Counted from the first letter of the stretch, positions 1 through 7,506 are shown. The stretch: 12,700 bases of DNA from Labilithrix sp. (GCA_028287035.1 JAQBQL010000045.1:1-12700); one strand, 5' to 3'. The notes: generated by a model from the letters alone, not told the origin. Program-made: numbers and translations.

Positions 1-714
1 ACGACCGGCCGGGGCGTCGCCGTCGTGGCGCTCGGCGAAGGCGCGAGCGACGAGGCCTTTGCCCTCGCGCGCGCCGTGTACGGCAGCCGGCTGAGGCCGC
101 CCGCGCTCGACGAGGTGCGCGCGCGCGTCCTGGCGGGAGCGCCGCCGCCCGCGAACGCCTCCCGCGAGCTCCGGGACCTCGCCGAGATCCGGGCCAGCAT
201 CGCCGGCGACGACGCGCCCGGCCGCCGCCTGCTCGCCGGTCTCGCGCAGCAGGTCGGCGCCGAGGCGCTGCTCGTGGTCCGCGCGGAGAGCGCGCCGCGC
301 GGCGAGGCGTCGCCCCCCGCCGACGCGGGCGCCGACGACGCGGGGAATGCGTCTCCGGCGCGCGCGGTTGTGGCTCGTCTCTTCCTCGTCGACGGCGCCG
401 ACTTCGACGCCGCGCGTTACGCCCCCGACGCCGCCCCCGACTCCGCCAAGACGCCCGCCGCATGGAAATCGACCGTCACCTCGCTCGAAGGCCGCTTTCC
501 CGCGCGATCTCGCGAGGCTGCGCCCGCCGCCGCCACCGCTCAGGTGCCGCCCCCGGTCCCGCTGGTGGGCGAGAAGAAGTCGACGCCGTTCTACGCCTCG
601 GCCTGGTTCTGGGGCGCGGTCGGCGGGGCGGCCCTGCTGGGCACGGCCTTCTACTTCGCGTCACGGGACACGAACGACAGCACGATCCATCTTCAGATGC
701 GCGTTCCCCGCTGA
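1..714 (+). CDS. Unrecognised C-terminally membrane-anchored protein (5' end missing)
   Basis: The reading frame is open from the first base of the window, so this is the last 237 residues of a longer protein. A GTG at 25 is possible as a start. It would, however, cut into what looks like a continuing beta-strand/helix unit (VAVVALGEG, then ASDEAFALARAVYG), so I treat the gene as truncated by the window. The first ~100 residues look folded and alternate strands and helices (QQVGAEALLVVRAE). A low-complexity Ala/Asp/Pro linker follows, then a strand (ARLFLVDGADFD) and a second Ala/Pro linker. One transmembrane helix lies at about residues 201-219 (AWFWGAVGGAALLGTAFYF), leaving a 15-20 residue C-terminal tail outside. 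It lies 49 bp upstream of a metallopeptidase gene on the same strand, so the two may be co-transcribed. I do not recognise the family and assign no function. The coding call is supported by length, codon bias and the terminal membrane helix. Confidence 0.72.
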   Translation, partial: TTGRGVAVVALGEGASDEAFALARAVYGSRLRPPALDEVRARVLAGAPPPANASRELRDLAEIRASIAGDDAPGRRLLAGLAQQVGAEALLVVRAESAPRGEASPPADAGADDAGNASPARAVVARLFLVDGADFDAARYAPDAAPDSAKTPAAWKSTVTSLEGRFPARSREAAPAAATAQVPPPVPLVGEKKSTPFYASAWFWGAVGGAALLGTAFYFASRDTNDSTIHLQMRVPR

Positions 715-763
715 CCTCGCAGCTCGCGACGGCGGCCCGGGGCGGCGCATCGAAGCACCCACG

Positions 764-1930
764 ATGACCGCGCTCTCCCGCTTGCTGCCGCGCGTGCGCT
801 TCGTCGCGGCGCTCGTCGCGTTCCTGCTCGCGTTCCTCGCGCTCGGCGGTCCGCACGTCGGCGTGCCGGTCGCGTCCGCGCAGGAGCGGCCGGTGCCCGG
901 GCGCCCGAGCGACGTCCCGCAGGTGGGCCCGGGCGAGGCAGTCATCCCGCCCGTGCCGTCGACGTTCCGCACGCGCGATCTCGGGTGGCTCCAGATCTCC
1001 TTCCCGCCCGAGGCGACCGAGCGGCTCGAGCCGGTCCTCCGCGAGGCGAATGCGTTCAAGGGCGACCTCGAGTCGACCCTCGGCCAGCCGGTGCTCGAGC
1101 ACGTGCAGGTGCGCATCACGTCGTCGACCGAGGAGATGGCGCGGCTCGCGCCGGTCGGATCGCCGCCGCCCGCGTATGCGAGCGGCGTCGCGTACACGGG
1201 TCTCCACCTCGTGCTGATCAGCATGTTCGCGCCGGGCGGGGTCGACGGCGTCGATCTCGAGCAGGTGTTCCGCCACGAGATGAGCCACGTCGCGCTCGAG
1301 GACGCGACGCTCGGCCAGCACGTCCCGGTGTGGTTCAACGAGGGCCTGGCGGTCGGGCTCGCCGGCGAGAACCAGTTCGACCGGCAGAACGTGCTCGCGC
1401 GCGCCACGGTGTACGGCAACCTGCTGCCCCTCGATGATCTCGACCGCAGCTTCCCGCGCGACCACGCCGAGGTCGGCATCGCCTACGCCGAGAGCGCGGA
1501 CGTCCTTCGCTTCCTCATGCGCCGCACCGATCACGTGCGGTTCACCGCCATGATCCGCCGCGTGCGCGAGGGACAGCCCTTCGACCGCGCGCTCGGCGAC
1601 GCGTACGGCTCGGACCTGCGCAAGCTCGAGTTCCAGTGGCGGACCGAGGCCGAGCGGCGCTACTCGATCTTCCCGATCCTCGCCGGCGGCGGCATCATGT
1701 GGGTCGCGGTCATCGGCGCGCTCGGGTGGGGCTGGGTGAAGAAGCGCCGGCGCGCGAAGGCGATCCTCGCGCGGTGGGCGACCGAGGATGCCCTCGAGGA
1801 CGCGCTGCTCGCTCGGCGCGCCGCCGAGGCCGCCGAGGAGTCCGACCGCGATCTGGCGCGCCTCAGCATGCGTCCGCCGCGTGCCCCGACGAAGTTCGAG
1901 CACGACGGCGACTGGCACACCCTCCACTGA
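764..1930 (+). CDS. Exported membrane-anchored zinc metallopeptidase, Peptidase_MA-like (gluzincin)
   Basis: A 388-residue predicted peptidase. A signal sequence covers residues 1-39: positively charged start, hydrophobic core LVAFLLAFLALGG, and a signal-peptidase-type VASA site before Q40. The catalytic motif HEMSH is at H171-E172-x-x-H175. The likely third zinc ligand is E193 in VWFNEGLA. HExxH followed about 18 residues later by a WFNEG glutamate is the hallmark of the Peptidase_MA/gluzincin families. A transmembrane helix at about 303-325 is followed by KKRRR and a charged tail of about 60 residues. The protease domain should therefore face the periplasm with the tail in the cytoplasm. 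The ATG at 764 was chosen because the signal peptide begins there; the open frame back to 347 overlaps the preceding gene and is low complexity. There is no clear Shine-Dalgarno sequence. Substrate unknown. It could act in envelope protein turnover, but nothing in the sequence proves that. Confidence 0.88.
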   Translation: MTALSRLLPRVRFVAALVAFLLAFLALGGPHVGVPVASAQERPVPGRPSDVPQVGPGEAVIPPVPSTFRTRDLGWLQISFPPEATERLEPVLREANAFKGDLESTLGQPVLEHVQVRITSSTEEMARLAPVGSPPPAYASGVAYTGLHLVLISMFAPGGVDGVDLEQVFRHEMSHVALEDATLGQHVPVWFNEGLAVGLAGENQFDRQNVLARATVYGNLLPLDDLDRSFPRDHAEVGIAYAESADVLRFLMRRTDHVRFTAMIRRVREGQPFDRALGDAYGSDLRKLEFQWRTEAERRYSIFPILAGGGIMWVAVIGALGWGWVKKRRRAKAILARWATEDALEDALLARRAAEAAEESDRDLARLSMRPPRAPTKFEHDGDWHTLH

Positions 1931-1939
1931 GGGCGGCGG

Positions 1940-2818
1940 CTACTGCGGGAGCGGCGGGGGCCGATGCGGCGTGTCGAGCGTCTCGATCTCGCCCTCGTCC
2001 ACGAGCTCACCGTTGCCCGTCCGGCGCTCCTCGTCGGGCCAGCCGCCGTTCGGAGCCGCATCCGGATCGATCGCGCTGAGGTCGAGCGGCTCGCGACCGC
2101 CGTTCGGCGGCGCCACCGACGCGCTCGTCACGAGGTGCACCTTGGCCGCGAAGGCGTCGAGCGCGGCGAGCAGCGCCTCGGGCGCCGTCTTCGCGAGGAT
2201 GCTCTCCCAGCCTCGGGCCGCGACGATGCCGGCCGGCGACGCGTCACCCGACGCGTGCACGCCCTTGATCCACGCGGTGATCTCGTCCTTCGAGAGCGTG
2301 TCGCAGACCGCGTCCGTGCCGCGCACCTTGCCGCCGCGACCGCTGACGTTCTCGAGGAACCACGCGTCGTCGACGAGGTGCATGGCCCGCGCGGTGGCGA
2401 GCGCCTTCTGCACCGCGGCGTTCGGGAGCGCCGCGCCGCGCCAGAAGGTCCACCACTCGTCGAGCGGGACGTAGTCGACGACGGTCTCGGGGCCGAGCCC
2501 GCCCTCGAACGTGGGCGCGTCGAGATCGCCCGCCTCGAGCGCGTCGAGGACCACCGCCTTCACGCGCTCGTCGTCGTCGCGGAGCGCCGCCTTCAGGCCG
2601 CGGATGCGCCAGCCGGCGATGACCGGGCCGCGCACCTCGGGCGGCAGGTGCACGAACAGGCGATCGACCGTCGCCGCGGCGCCGCTTCCGGTGCGCGGGA
2701 AATAGTAGTGGAGAAACTGCTCGGCGTTCCGCACGCGCCCCTCGGGCGTGCGGCGATGCTTCTCGATCTCCAGACAGAAGGCCGATAGCGCCAGGGCGCG
2801 ATCGTTCCGCGGCTTCAT
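1940..2818 (-). CDS. Unrecognised soluble protein, second gene of the vWA lipoprotein operon
   Basis: A 292-residue protein with no signal peptide or membrane helix, so probably cytoplasmic. The first ~230 residues look mostly helical and have an aromatic patch (EWWTFWRGAA, residues 121-130). The last ~60 residues are Pro/Gly/Asp/Glu-rich and probably disordered. A stretch with closely spaced charged helices (residues 64-100) resembles helical-repeat proteins but is not diagnostic. The ATG at 2818 lies 9 bp after the stop of the upstream vWA lipoprotein gene, and an AGG overlapping that TAG stop could serve as a weak ribosome-binding site. Co-transcription is therefore likely. The gene ends 9 bp from the opposing peptidase gene, leaving no room for a separate terminator. 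I recognise no family and assign no function. Confidence 0.8.
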   Translation of the reverse strand: MKPRNDRALALSAFCLEIEKHRRTPEGRVRNAEQFLHYYFPRTGSGAAATVDRLFVHLPPEVRGPVIAGWRIRGLKAALRDDDERVKAVVLDALEAGDLDAPTFEGGLGPETVVDYVPLDEWWTFWRGAALPNAAVQKALATARAMHLVDDAWFLENVSGRGGKVRGTDAVCDTLSKDEITAWIKGVHASGDASPAGIVAARGWESILAKTAPEALLAALDAFAAKVHLVTSASVAPPNGGREPLDLSAIDPDAAPNGGWPDEERRTGNGELVDEGEIETLDTPHRPPPLPQ

Positions 2819-2827
2819 GCGGCCAGC

Positions 2828-3988
2828 CTATCGCGGTTCGACGGTCGGACAGCCAGCGATGATTCGCACGTCGAGCACGTCGCCGTTCAGGACCTTCGTG
2901 CACGACGCGCCGAGCAAGGTCACCTTGCTGCCCTCGATCTTCCAGCCGTTGACGGGGTCGGCGGCCACCACCTGCTCGTCGAAGTACACGTTGACGCGGT
3001 CGGGCTGGGCGGGGGCCTCCTTCAGCGCGAACTCGCACGTGGCGGTGATCTGCGCCGCGATCTTCTTGAGGGCCAGCAGGAGCTCGTCGTTCTTCGAGCT
3101 CGCCACCGCGTAGTACTTCGTCGTGCCGGCCTTCGCGGTGCCGGCGGTCGTCGCGAGCTGGTTCAGCAGCGCGGCGTAGGTGGCGGTGCCGGGCAGGCCG
3201 ACCACGTAGGTCGGAAAGCCGGCTGCCTTGAGGGAAGCGACGGCGCTGATGGTGTTCGCCGCGTCGAGACACGATTCCGGGAAGCCGGCGGGCCGCGCGC
3301 AGCAGTTCGTCGGGCCGGCCGCAGGGCACCCGTCGACCGCCTCGATGTTGGGCATGCACTCCGACACCGCGCACGTCGCCGTCGCGTCGCAGTTCGGGCC
3401 GCCGTCGGTGGCGAGGATCACGAACGTCTTGCCCGGCGCCTGCTTCAACGAGGCGAGCACCCCGCGCAGGGCGGCGGCGGTGGGCGTGCCCCCGTAGGGA
3501 ACCTGCGTCGTCTTGCTGAGCAGCTTGCGCGTCGTCGGACCGTCGTGGCCGGGCGGATCCCCGGGGCTGATCGGCAGGACCTCGACCGCCGGCGCGCACG
3601 ACTCCTGCGCGAACCCGGGGAAGACCGTGGCCCCGAAGTTCGCGCGGGGTCCGAGGCCGCGGAGGATCTGCGCGACCACCCCGCGGACCTGCGTCCACTT
3701 GTTGTCGTCGGCCATGCTGCCCGAGCGATCGAGCACGAAGTAGAGGTTCGGAGGATCGGTGAAGAGCTGCGCATCGACGCAGTCGCAGTAGCCGCCGCTC
3801 TCCTGCTCGCCGCACCCCGGCAGGGCGACGCTCGCGTCCCCGAAACCAGGGCTGCCGCCGCTCACCGCTCCGCCCGACGTGCTGAACGAGTTGGTCGGCT
3901 TCGGCCGCTCGTCTCCGCATGCGGCGAACGCGAGGAGCGTCAGGATCGATCCCGAGAGCACCGCGGCGGTCCTGACGTGGCGCTTCAT
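2828..3988 (-). CDS. von Willebrand factor A domain lipoprotein
   Basis: A 386-residue predicted lipoprotein. The signal peptide ends in a lipobox (LAFAAC), giving acylated Cys24, followed by a Ser/Gly-rich tether. The vWA domain covers about residues 80-318. Its metal-ion-dependent adhesion site is complete: DRSGS at D87/S89/S91, a threonine in GGTPT (T168), and aspartate D195 in LATDGG. Metal-dependent ligand binding is therefore plausible. Cysteines cluster between 59 and 70 and between 200 and 240, including a CC pair at 229-230, suggesting disulphides in an extracytoplasmic protein. The last ~65 residues form a short beta-rich tail. ATG 3988 was chosen because the signal peptide begins there; the frame stays open to 4081 but that extension would run into the opposite gene. 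A TACTTT hexamer sits 10 bases before the start. It heads a two-gene operon. The ligand is unknown; binding in adhesion or envelope assembly is inference. Confidence 0.9.
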   Translation of the reverse strand: MKRHVRTAAVLSGSILTLLAFAACGDERPKPTNSFSTSGGAVSGGSPGFGDASVALPGCGEQESGGYCDCVDAQLFTDPPNLYFVLDRSGSMADDNKWTQVRGVVAQILRGLGPRANFGATVFPGFAQESCAPAVEVLPISPGDPPGHDGPTTRKLLSKTTQVPYGGTPTAAALRGVLASLKQAPGKTFVILATDGGPNCDATATCAVSECMPNIEAVDGCPAAGPTNCCARPAGFPESCLDAANTISAVASLKAAGFPTYVVGLPGTATYAALLNQLATTAGTAKAGTTKYYAVASSKNDELLLALKKIAAQITATCEFALKEAPAQPDRVNVYFDEQVVAADPVNGWKIEGSKVTLLGASCTKVLNGDVLDVRIIAGCPTVEPR

Positions 3989-4068
3989 CGCTTGGAAAAA
4001 AGTAGCAGAACGGCCGCCCCCGGCGACATAACGGTGACCGCTACACGGTTTCGTCGCGAGCAGCCCCG
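3989..4068. promoter_or_regulatory. 80-bp divergent regulatory region with a small dyad
   Basis: This spacer separates the vWA operon from the repeat/PDZ gene and must carry both promoters. It is visibly richer in A/T than its surroundings. Besides the minus-strand TACTTT, it holds TACACG at 4042-4047, a weak plus-strand -10 candidate 21 bases before the TTG start. A short dyad, CGGTGACCG (4-bp arms around one base), is at 4032-4040. The dyad could be an operator for a shared regulator, but it is short enough to occur by chance. Confidence 0.4.
3999..4004 (-). promoter_or_regulatory. Candidate -10 hexamer (TACTTT) for the vWA lipoprotein operon
   Basis: Read on the minus strand, TACTTT lies 10 bases before the ATG at 3988 and is preceded by TGC, giving an extended -10 look (TGCTACTTT). 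Transcription from it would begin within a few bases of the start codon. There is no recognisable -35 box and no Shine-Dalgarno sequence in the 10-base gap. The match rests on only three conserved bases, but the same arrangement recurs at other genes in the window. Confidence 0.45.
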
Positions 4069-7053
4069 TTGCCTTCCTCACCCCACTTCGGCCACCCCCG
4101 CCTGGCGACGCTCGCGCAGCGGGCGCGCGCGGTCGTGCTCGTGATGCTGTGCCTCGTCTTCGTGGGTAGCTGGCCGGGGTCGGTCGTCCGGCCGCTCGTG
4201 ATCGAGCTCACGGCCGCGCCGCTGCCCGACGATGCCGGAGAGCGCGACGGCACCCTCGACGTCGTGGCGCGTCCGGCGGGTGACCCGGGCTCGGCGCTCG
4301 TAGGTGTGCGCGTCCGCGCCTTCGCCATCCTCGAAGGGCGCGCGTACGCCGCGGGCGAGGCGACCACCGGCGCGGACGGACGCGCCTCGCTGACCCGGCT
4401 TCCGCACGGCGAGCACTGGGTCGTCGCCGAGCAGGCGGGCCGCGCGCGCGCCTCGCAGATGGTGGTCATCGTCAGCGGACCGAGGCGTCTCGACCTCGAG
4501 CTCGGCGCCGAGCACACGCTCGACGTCGAGGTGCGGACCGAGCAGGGCGAGCCGATCGCGGGGGCCGAGATCGAGGCGCGCGGCCCCGATCCCTTCCCGG
4601 TCGGGGCGCGGACCGGCCCGAGCGGGAAGGTCACCGTCGAGCGCCTCGGCGAAGGCCCCTACGAGGTGACGATCCGCGCCGGGGGCTTCGAGGAGATCGT
4701 GCGACGCCGCGTACCGGAAGGCGCCGTGCTCGTCGTGACGCTCGGCAAGCAGGGCGCGCTGCTCGTGAAGGTGGTCGGCGCGGCGGGCGAGCCCGTGCCC
4801 GACGCACGCGTGCTCGTCGCCTCGTCGTCGCTGTGGCCGGCCCGCGTCACGCAGACCACCGCCGACGGGACGGTGCGCATCGGGGGTCTCGAGCCCGGCT
4901 CGTACGCGCTGCGTTCCGTGCAAGGTACACGTGTGTCGCCGATCGAGCTCGGCATCAGCGTGGCGAAGGGCGAGGAGAAGGCGCTCGAGCTGCGCCTCGC
5001 GCCAGGGATGATGGTGACGGCGCGCGTCGTCGACGCCCTCGACGAGGACGGTGTCGGCAAGGCGCGTGTGACGCTCGCCGAGGGCGGCCTCTCGCCGTTC
5101 CCGATCGAGGGCCTCACCGACAAGAAGGGGCTCGTGGTGCTCGGTCCGGTGGCGCGCGGCGCCTCGTCGCTCGCGGTACGCGCCGACGGCTTCGTGGCGA
5201 GGGGCGCGGTCAGCGTCGAGGACCCGCCGCCGGCCGAGGTGCGCGTCGCGCTCGTGAAGGGCGGGACGCTGACGGGGCGCGTGGTCGACGCGCGGGGCTA
5301 CGCCATCGACGGCGCCACAATCCGGGTGGTCGGCACCGACCTCGAGGGCATGCCGATCGACGAGGACCCGCAGCGGTCGTCCTTCCGCGACGCGCACTTC
5401 GAGGCGGCGCTCGGCGGACCGAGGCCGCTCGTCCTCGCCGGCGAGCTCGGCGTGATGCCCGGCCCCGTGCCGGCGATCCCGCACGGACCGGCGCTGTCGT
5501 TCGGCGGCGCCGCGCCCTCGGCGGGCGCAGGGAAGGGGGAGGCCTCCGAGCCGTGGGTCTCCGGGCGAGACGGCACGTTCGCCGCGAAGCCCATCCCCCC
5601 GGGCCGGGTCCGCGCGCTCGTGCGGCACCCCCAGTACGTCGAGGCGATGAGCGAGGTGGTGACGCTCGCCTCGGAGAAGGAGGCGAACGTGGTCGTCGTG
5701 CTCCTGCGCGGCGGCACGCTCGAGGGCAAGGTGGTCGACGCGCGCGGCCGCGGGGTCTCCGGAGCGCGCGTGACGGCGCTCGCGTCACGTGGCTCGCTCG
5801 AGCGACAGACGCGCGCCGGCACCGACGGCTCGTTCGCCTTCGCCGCGCTGCCCGAGGACGTCACGCTCCTCGTGTCGCGCGAGGAGGACACCGGCCAGGC
5901 CGCGGCGCGCCTCGAGGTCCGCGTCCCCGAGGCAGGTCGCCGCTCCGTCGAGATCACGCTGCCCGAGGCGCGGCCTCCGCTGCCCGTGAAGGTGAGCACC
6001 GAGCGCGGCGCCGCGATCGGCAACGCGCAGGTCTCCGCGGTGTCGCTCGACCCGGGCGAGGCGCTGCGCGTGACGGTCTTCACCAGCGACCGCGGCGAGG
6101 CCGAGCTCGCGAATGCACGGGGCCTGTCGCTCCGCGTCGAGGTGCGGGCGCCCGGGCGCGCCGCGAAGGTGGTGACGACCACCCCCGACACGGCGTCGCT
6201 CGCCGTGGAGCTGGAGGCCGCGGAGAGCGTCACCGGCGAGGTCGTCGCGAACCGCCGCGAGAGCATCGAGGACGCCGACGTGTCGCTCCAGACGGAGCTC
6301 GGCACGCGTCACGCGCGCACCGACAAGGACGGCGTCTTCCGGATGAGCGACGTCGCCGCCGGGCCGGCCCGGCTCCGCGTGCGCGCGAAGGGCCGCGCGC
6401 CGGTCACCCGCGACGTCGTCATCGAGCGCCGCGGCGGACGCGCGAACGAGCTGCCGCGCCTCGAGCTCGCCGAGGAGGGCGTCGTCTCGGGAACGGTGCT
6501 CGACGGGCGAGGCAACCCGGTGGCCGGCGCGCGCGTCGCGAAGGACGCCGTGCCGACGTACCTGCCGGTGCAGGGTCAGCCGACCGGGATGGCGACCACC
6601 GACGGCCGCGGGCGCTTCGTTCTCGGCGAGCTGCCCGAGGGAGCCGTGACGCTCGAGGCGTACTCGCCCGAGCTGGGCCGGACGCGGCTCGGCGGCGTGC
6701 GCGTCCTCGCGGGGCGCACCACCGACGCGGTGAAGATCGTGCTGAACGGCGGCGAGGCGGCGTCGGCCGAGCCGCTCACGACGGGCGGCGTCGCGGTGAC
6801 GCTCGGCGAGACGGTCGCCGGGCTCGAGCCGTCCGAGGTCGTGGTGGTCGCCGTCTCCGAGGCGAGCGAGGCGGAGCGGGCCGGCCTCCAGCCGAACGAC
6901 CTCGTCCTCGAGGTCGGCGGGGTACGCGTCCACGCCATCGGCGATGCTCGCGCGCGCCTCTCGGGACCGGTCCACGACGACGTCGTCGTGAAGGTGCGCC
7001 GCGGCGAGCGGCTCGTCACCCTGCGCGTGCCGCGCGAGCCGGTGCGGCGCTAG
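4069..7053 (+). CDS. Giant multi-repeat carboxypeptidase-regulatory-like protein with C-terminal PDZ domain
   Basis: A 994-residue protein. An N-terminal hydrophobic segment (about residues 21-35, after positive charges) acts as a signal or anchor, so most of the chain should be outside the cytoplasmic membrane. Nine carboxypeptidase-regulatory-like beta-sandwich repeats begin near residues 60, 149, 229, 314, 399, 549, 637, 719 and 805. They carry typical cores such as GTLTGRVVDARG, GTLEGKVVDARG and SGTVLDGRGNPVAGARV, with later TDGRGRF-type strands. The spacing is 80-90 residues except for repeat five, which contains an extra ~65 residues rich in Gly/Ala/Pro. Residues about 906-990 form a PDZ domain (AERAGLQPNDLVLEVGGVRV). 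The TTG at 4069 is the first possible start in the frame and keeps the positively charged N-terminus; GTG 4135, GTG 4141 or ATG 4144 would remove it. The role is probably structural or scaffolding in the envelope; the PDZ partner is unknown. Its stop overlaps the stop of the opposing gene. Confidence 0.88.
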   Translation: MPSSPHFGHPRLATLAQRARAVVLVMLCLVFVGSWPGSVVRPLVIELTAAPLPDDAGERDGTLDVVARPAGDPGSALVGVRVRAFAILEGRAYAAGEATTGADGRASLTRLPHGEHWVVAEQAGRARASQMVVIVSGPRRLDLELGAEHTLDVEVRTEQGEPIAGAEIEARGPDPFPVGARTGPSGKVTVERLGEGPYEVTIRAGGFEEIVRRRVPEGAVLVVTLGKQGALLVKVVGAAGEPVPDARVLVASSSLWPARVTQTTADGTVRIGGLEPGSYALRSVQGTRVSPIELGISVAKGEEKALELRLAPGMMVTARVVDALDEDGVGKARVTLAEGGLSPFPIEGLTDKKGLVVLGPVARGASSLAVRADGFVARGAVSVEDPPPAEVRVALVKGGTLTGRVVDARGYAIDGATIRVVGTDLEGMPIDEDPQRSSFRDAHFEAALGGPRPLVLAGELGVMPGPVPAIPHGPALSFGGAAPSAGAGKGEASEPWVSGRDGTFAAKPIPPGRVRALVRHPQYVEAMSEVVTLASEKEANVVVVLLRGGTLEGKVVDARGRGVSGARVTALASRGSLERQTRAGTDGSFAFAALPEDVTLLVSREEDTGQAAARLEVRVPEAGRRSVEITLPEARPPLPVKVSTERGAAIGNAQVSAVSLDPGEALRVTVFTSDRGEAELANARGLSLRVEVRAPGRAAKVVTTTPDTASLAVELEAAESVTGEVVANRRESIEDADVSLQTELGTRHARTDKDGVFRMSDVAAGPARLRVRAKGRAPVTRDVVIERRGGRANELPRLELAEEGVVSGTVLDGRGNPVAGARVAKDAVPTYLPVQGQPTGMATTDGRGRFVLGELPEGAVTLEAYSPELGRTRLGGVRVLAGRTTDAVKIVLNGGEAASAEPLTTGGVAVTLGETVAGLEPSEVVVVAVSEASEAERAGLQPNDLVLEVGGVRVHAIGDARARLSGPVHDDVVVKVRRGERLVTLRVPREPVRR

Positions 7054-7466
7054 TCCTTCTGCTTCGCGAAGACGATGCTCCGGCCGTCGCCGAGCTTCCA
7101 GGTCATCGTCTTGCCGTCCTCGGCGAACGCGAAGGTCTCCTTGTTCGCCGCTCCGTCGCGCTCGGTGTGGAGGACGAGCAGCGTCTTCGACTCGTCGTCG
7201 ACGACGTACGGGGAGGCCTGAGACCGCGGCGCGCCCGGCGCGTTGATGCTGATGGTCGCGCCCTTGGCGACGATCTCGGTCTGCGTCGCGAAGGCGTTGG
7301 ACGCGTCCTGGACGCCCGCCGCCACACCGTCCGCGCGCGTGCCCTTCCAGCGCCCCTCGAGCTTCGCCGACCCGGCATGCCGGCACGCGGTGAGGCCGCC
7401 GGCCAGCGCGGCGGTCAGCGCCGCCACGAGCGCGATCTCGACGGCCACCGGGAAGCTCCGCACCAC
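7050..7466 (-). CDS. Small predicted lipoprotein, unknown function
   Basis: A 138-residue protein. Its N-terminal hydrophobic stretch (VAVEIALVAALTAALAGG) ends in the lipobox LTAC, giving acylated Cys28. The mature part of about 110 residues is predicted beta-rich: KLEGRWKGTR opens a strand, and the segments SKTLLVLHTERD, ETFAFAEDGKTMTWKLGDG and RSIVFAKQ look like successive hairpins of a small barrel or lipocalin-like fold. This resembles the 'LEGxW ... DGKTMTW' layout of small myxobacterial lipoproteins, but I cannot name a family. Two consecutive GTG codons (7466 and 7463) are possible starts. Upstream extension to 7721 would run antisense through the kinase catalytic domain and is not credible. 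It is divergent from the kinase gene with 40 bp between starts, hinting at shared control. Its TAG stop sits in the CTAG that also ends the repeat/PDZ gene. Confidence 0.82.
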   Translation of the reverse strand: MVRSFPVAVEIALVAALTAALAGGLTACRHAGSAKLEGRWKGTRADGVAAGVQDASNAFATQTEIVAKGATISINAPGAPRSQASPYVVDDESKTLLVLHTERDGAANKETFAFAEDGKTMTWKLGDGRSIVFAKQKD

Positions 7467-7471
7467 CCGCC

Positions 7472-7477
7472 AGACTA
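7472..7477 (-). promoter_or_regulatory. Candidate -10 hexamer (TAGTCT) for the small lipoprotein gene
   Basis: On the minus strand TAGTCT ends 5 bases before the first GTG (7466) and 8 before the second (7463), so the transcript would begin at or next to the start codon. A GGGGT just upstream could be read as a Shine-Dalgarno sequence only if transcription began much further back, inside the kinase gene's promoter. No -35 box is evident. Confidence 0.4.
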
Positions 7478-7490
7478 CCCCAAGTTGAGC

Positions 7491-7496
7491 TACGGT
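7491..7496 (+). promoter_or_regulatory. Candidate -10 hexamer (TACGGT) for the kinase gene
   Basis: TACGGT ends 10 bases before the GTG at 7507, implying a 5' leader of only a few bases. The intervening TGCCCGCGAA has no good Shine-Dalgarno match. The whole spacer between the two divergent starts is 40 bp, so this site and the opposing TAGTCT are 13 bases apart and RNA polymerase could hardly occupy both at once. Confidence 0.4.
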
Positions 7497-7506
7497 TGCC
7501 CGCGAA

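Noticed and set aside
347..763. N-terminal extension of the peptidase frame
   Set aside because: Overlaps the preceding gene, is Pro/Arg low complexity, and would bury the signal peptide that starts at ATG 764.
476..1927. 483-codon open frame on the minus strand opposite the peptidase gene
   Set aside because: Antisense shadow of GC-rich codons: Arg/Glu/Leu low complexity, no domain, while the plus strand has a signal peptide, HExxH motif and membrane helix.
2244..3920. 558-codon minus-strand frame across the vWA and unknown genes
   Set aside because: Out of frame with both real genes, almost entirely Arg/Gly/Ala; the vWA metal-site motifs lie in the other minus frame.
3989..4081. N-terminal extension of the vWA lipoprotein
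   Set aside because: Would overlap the start of the divergent gene and place 31 residues before a clear lipoprotein signal peptide.
4078..5628. 516-codon minus-strand frame under the repeat/PDZ gene
   Set aside because: Arg/His/Asp-rich antisense shadow with no recognisable domain; the plus strand shows regular repeats.
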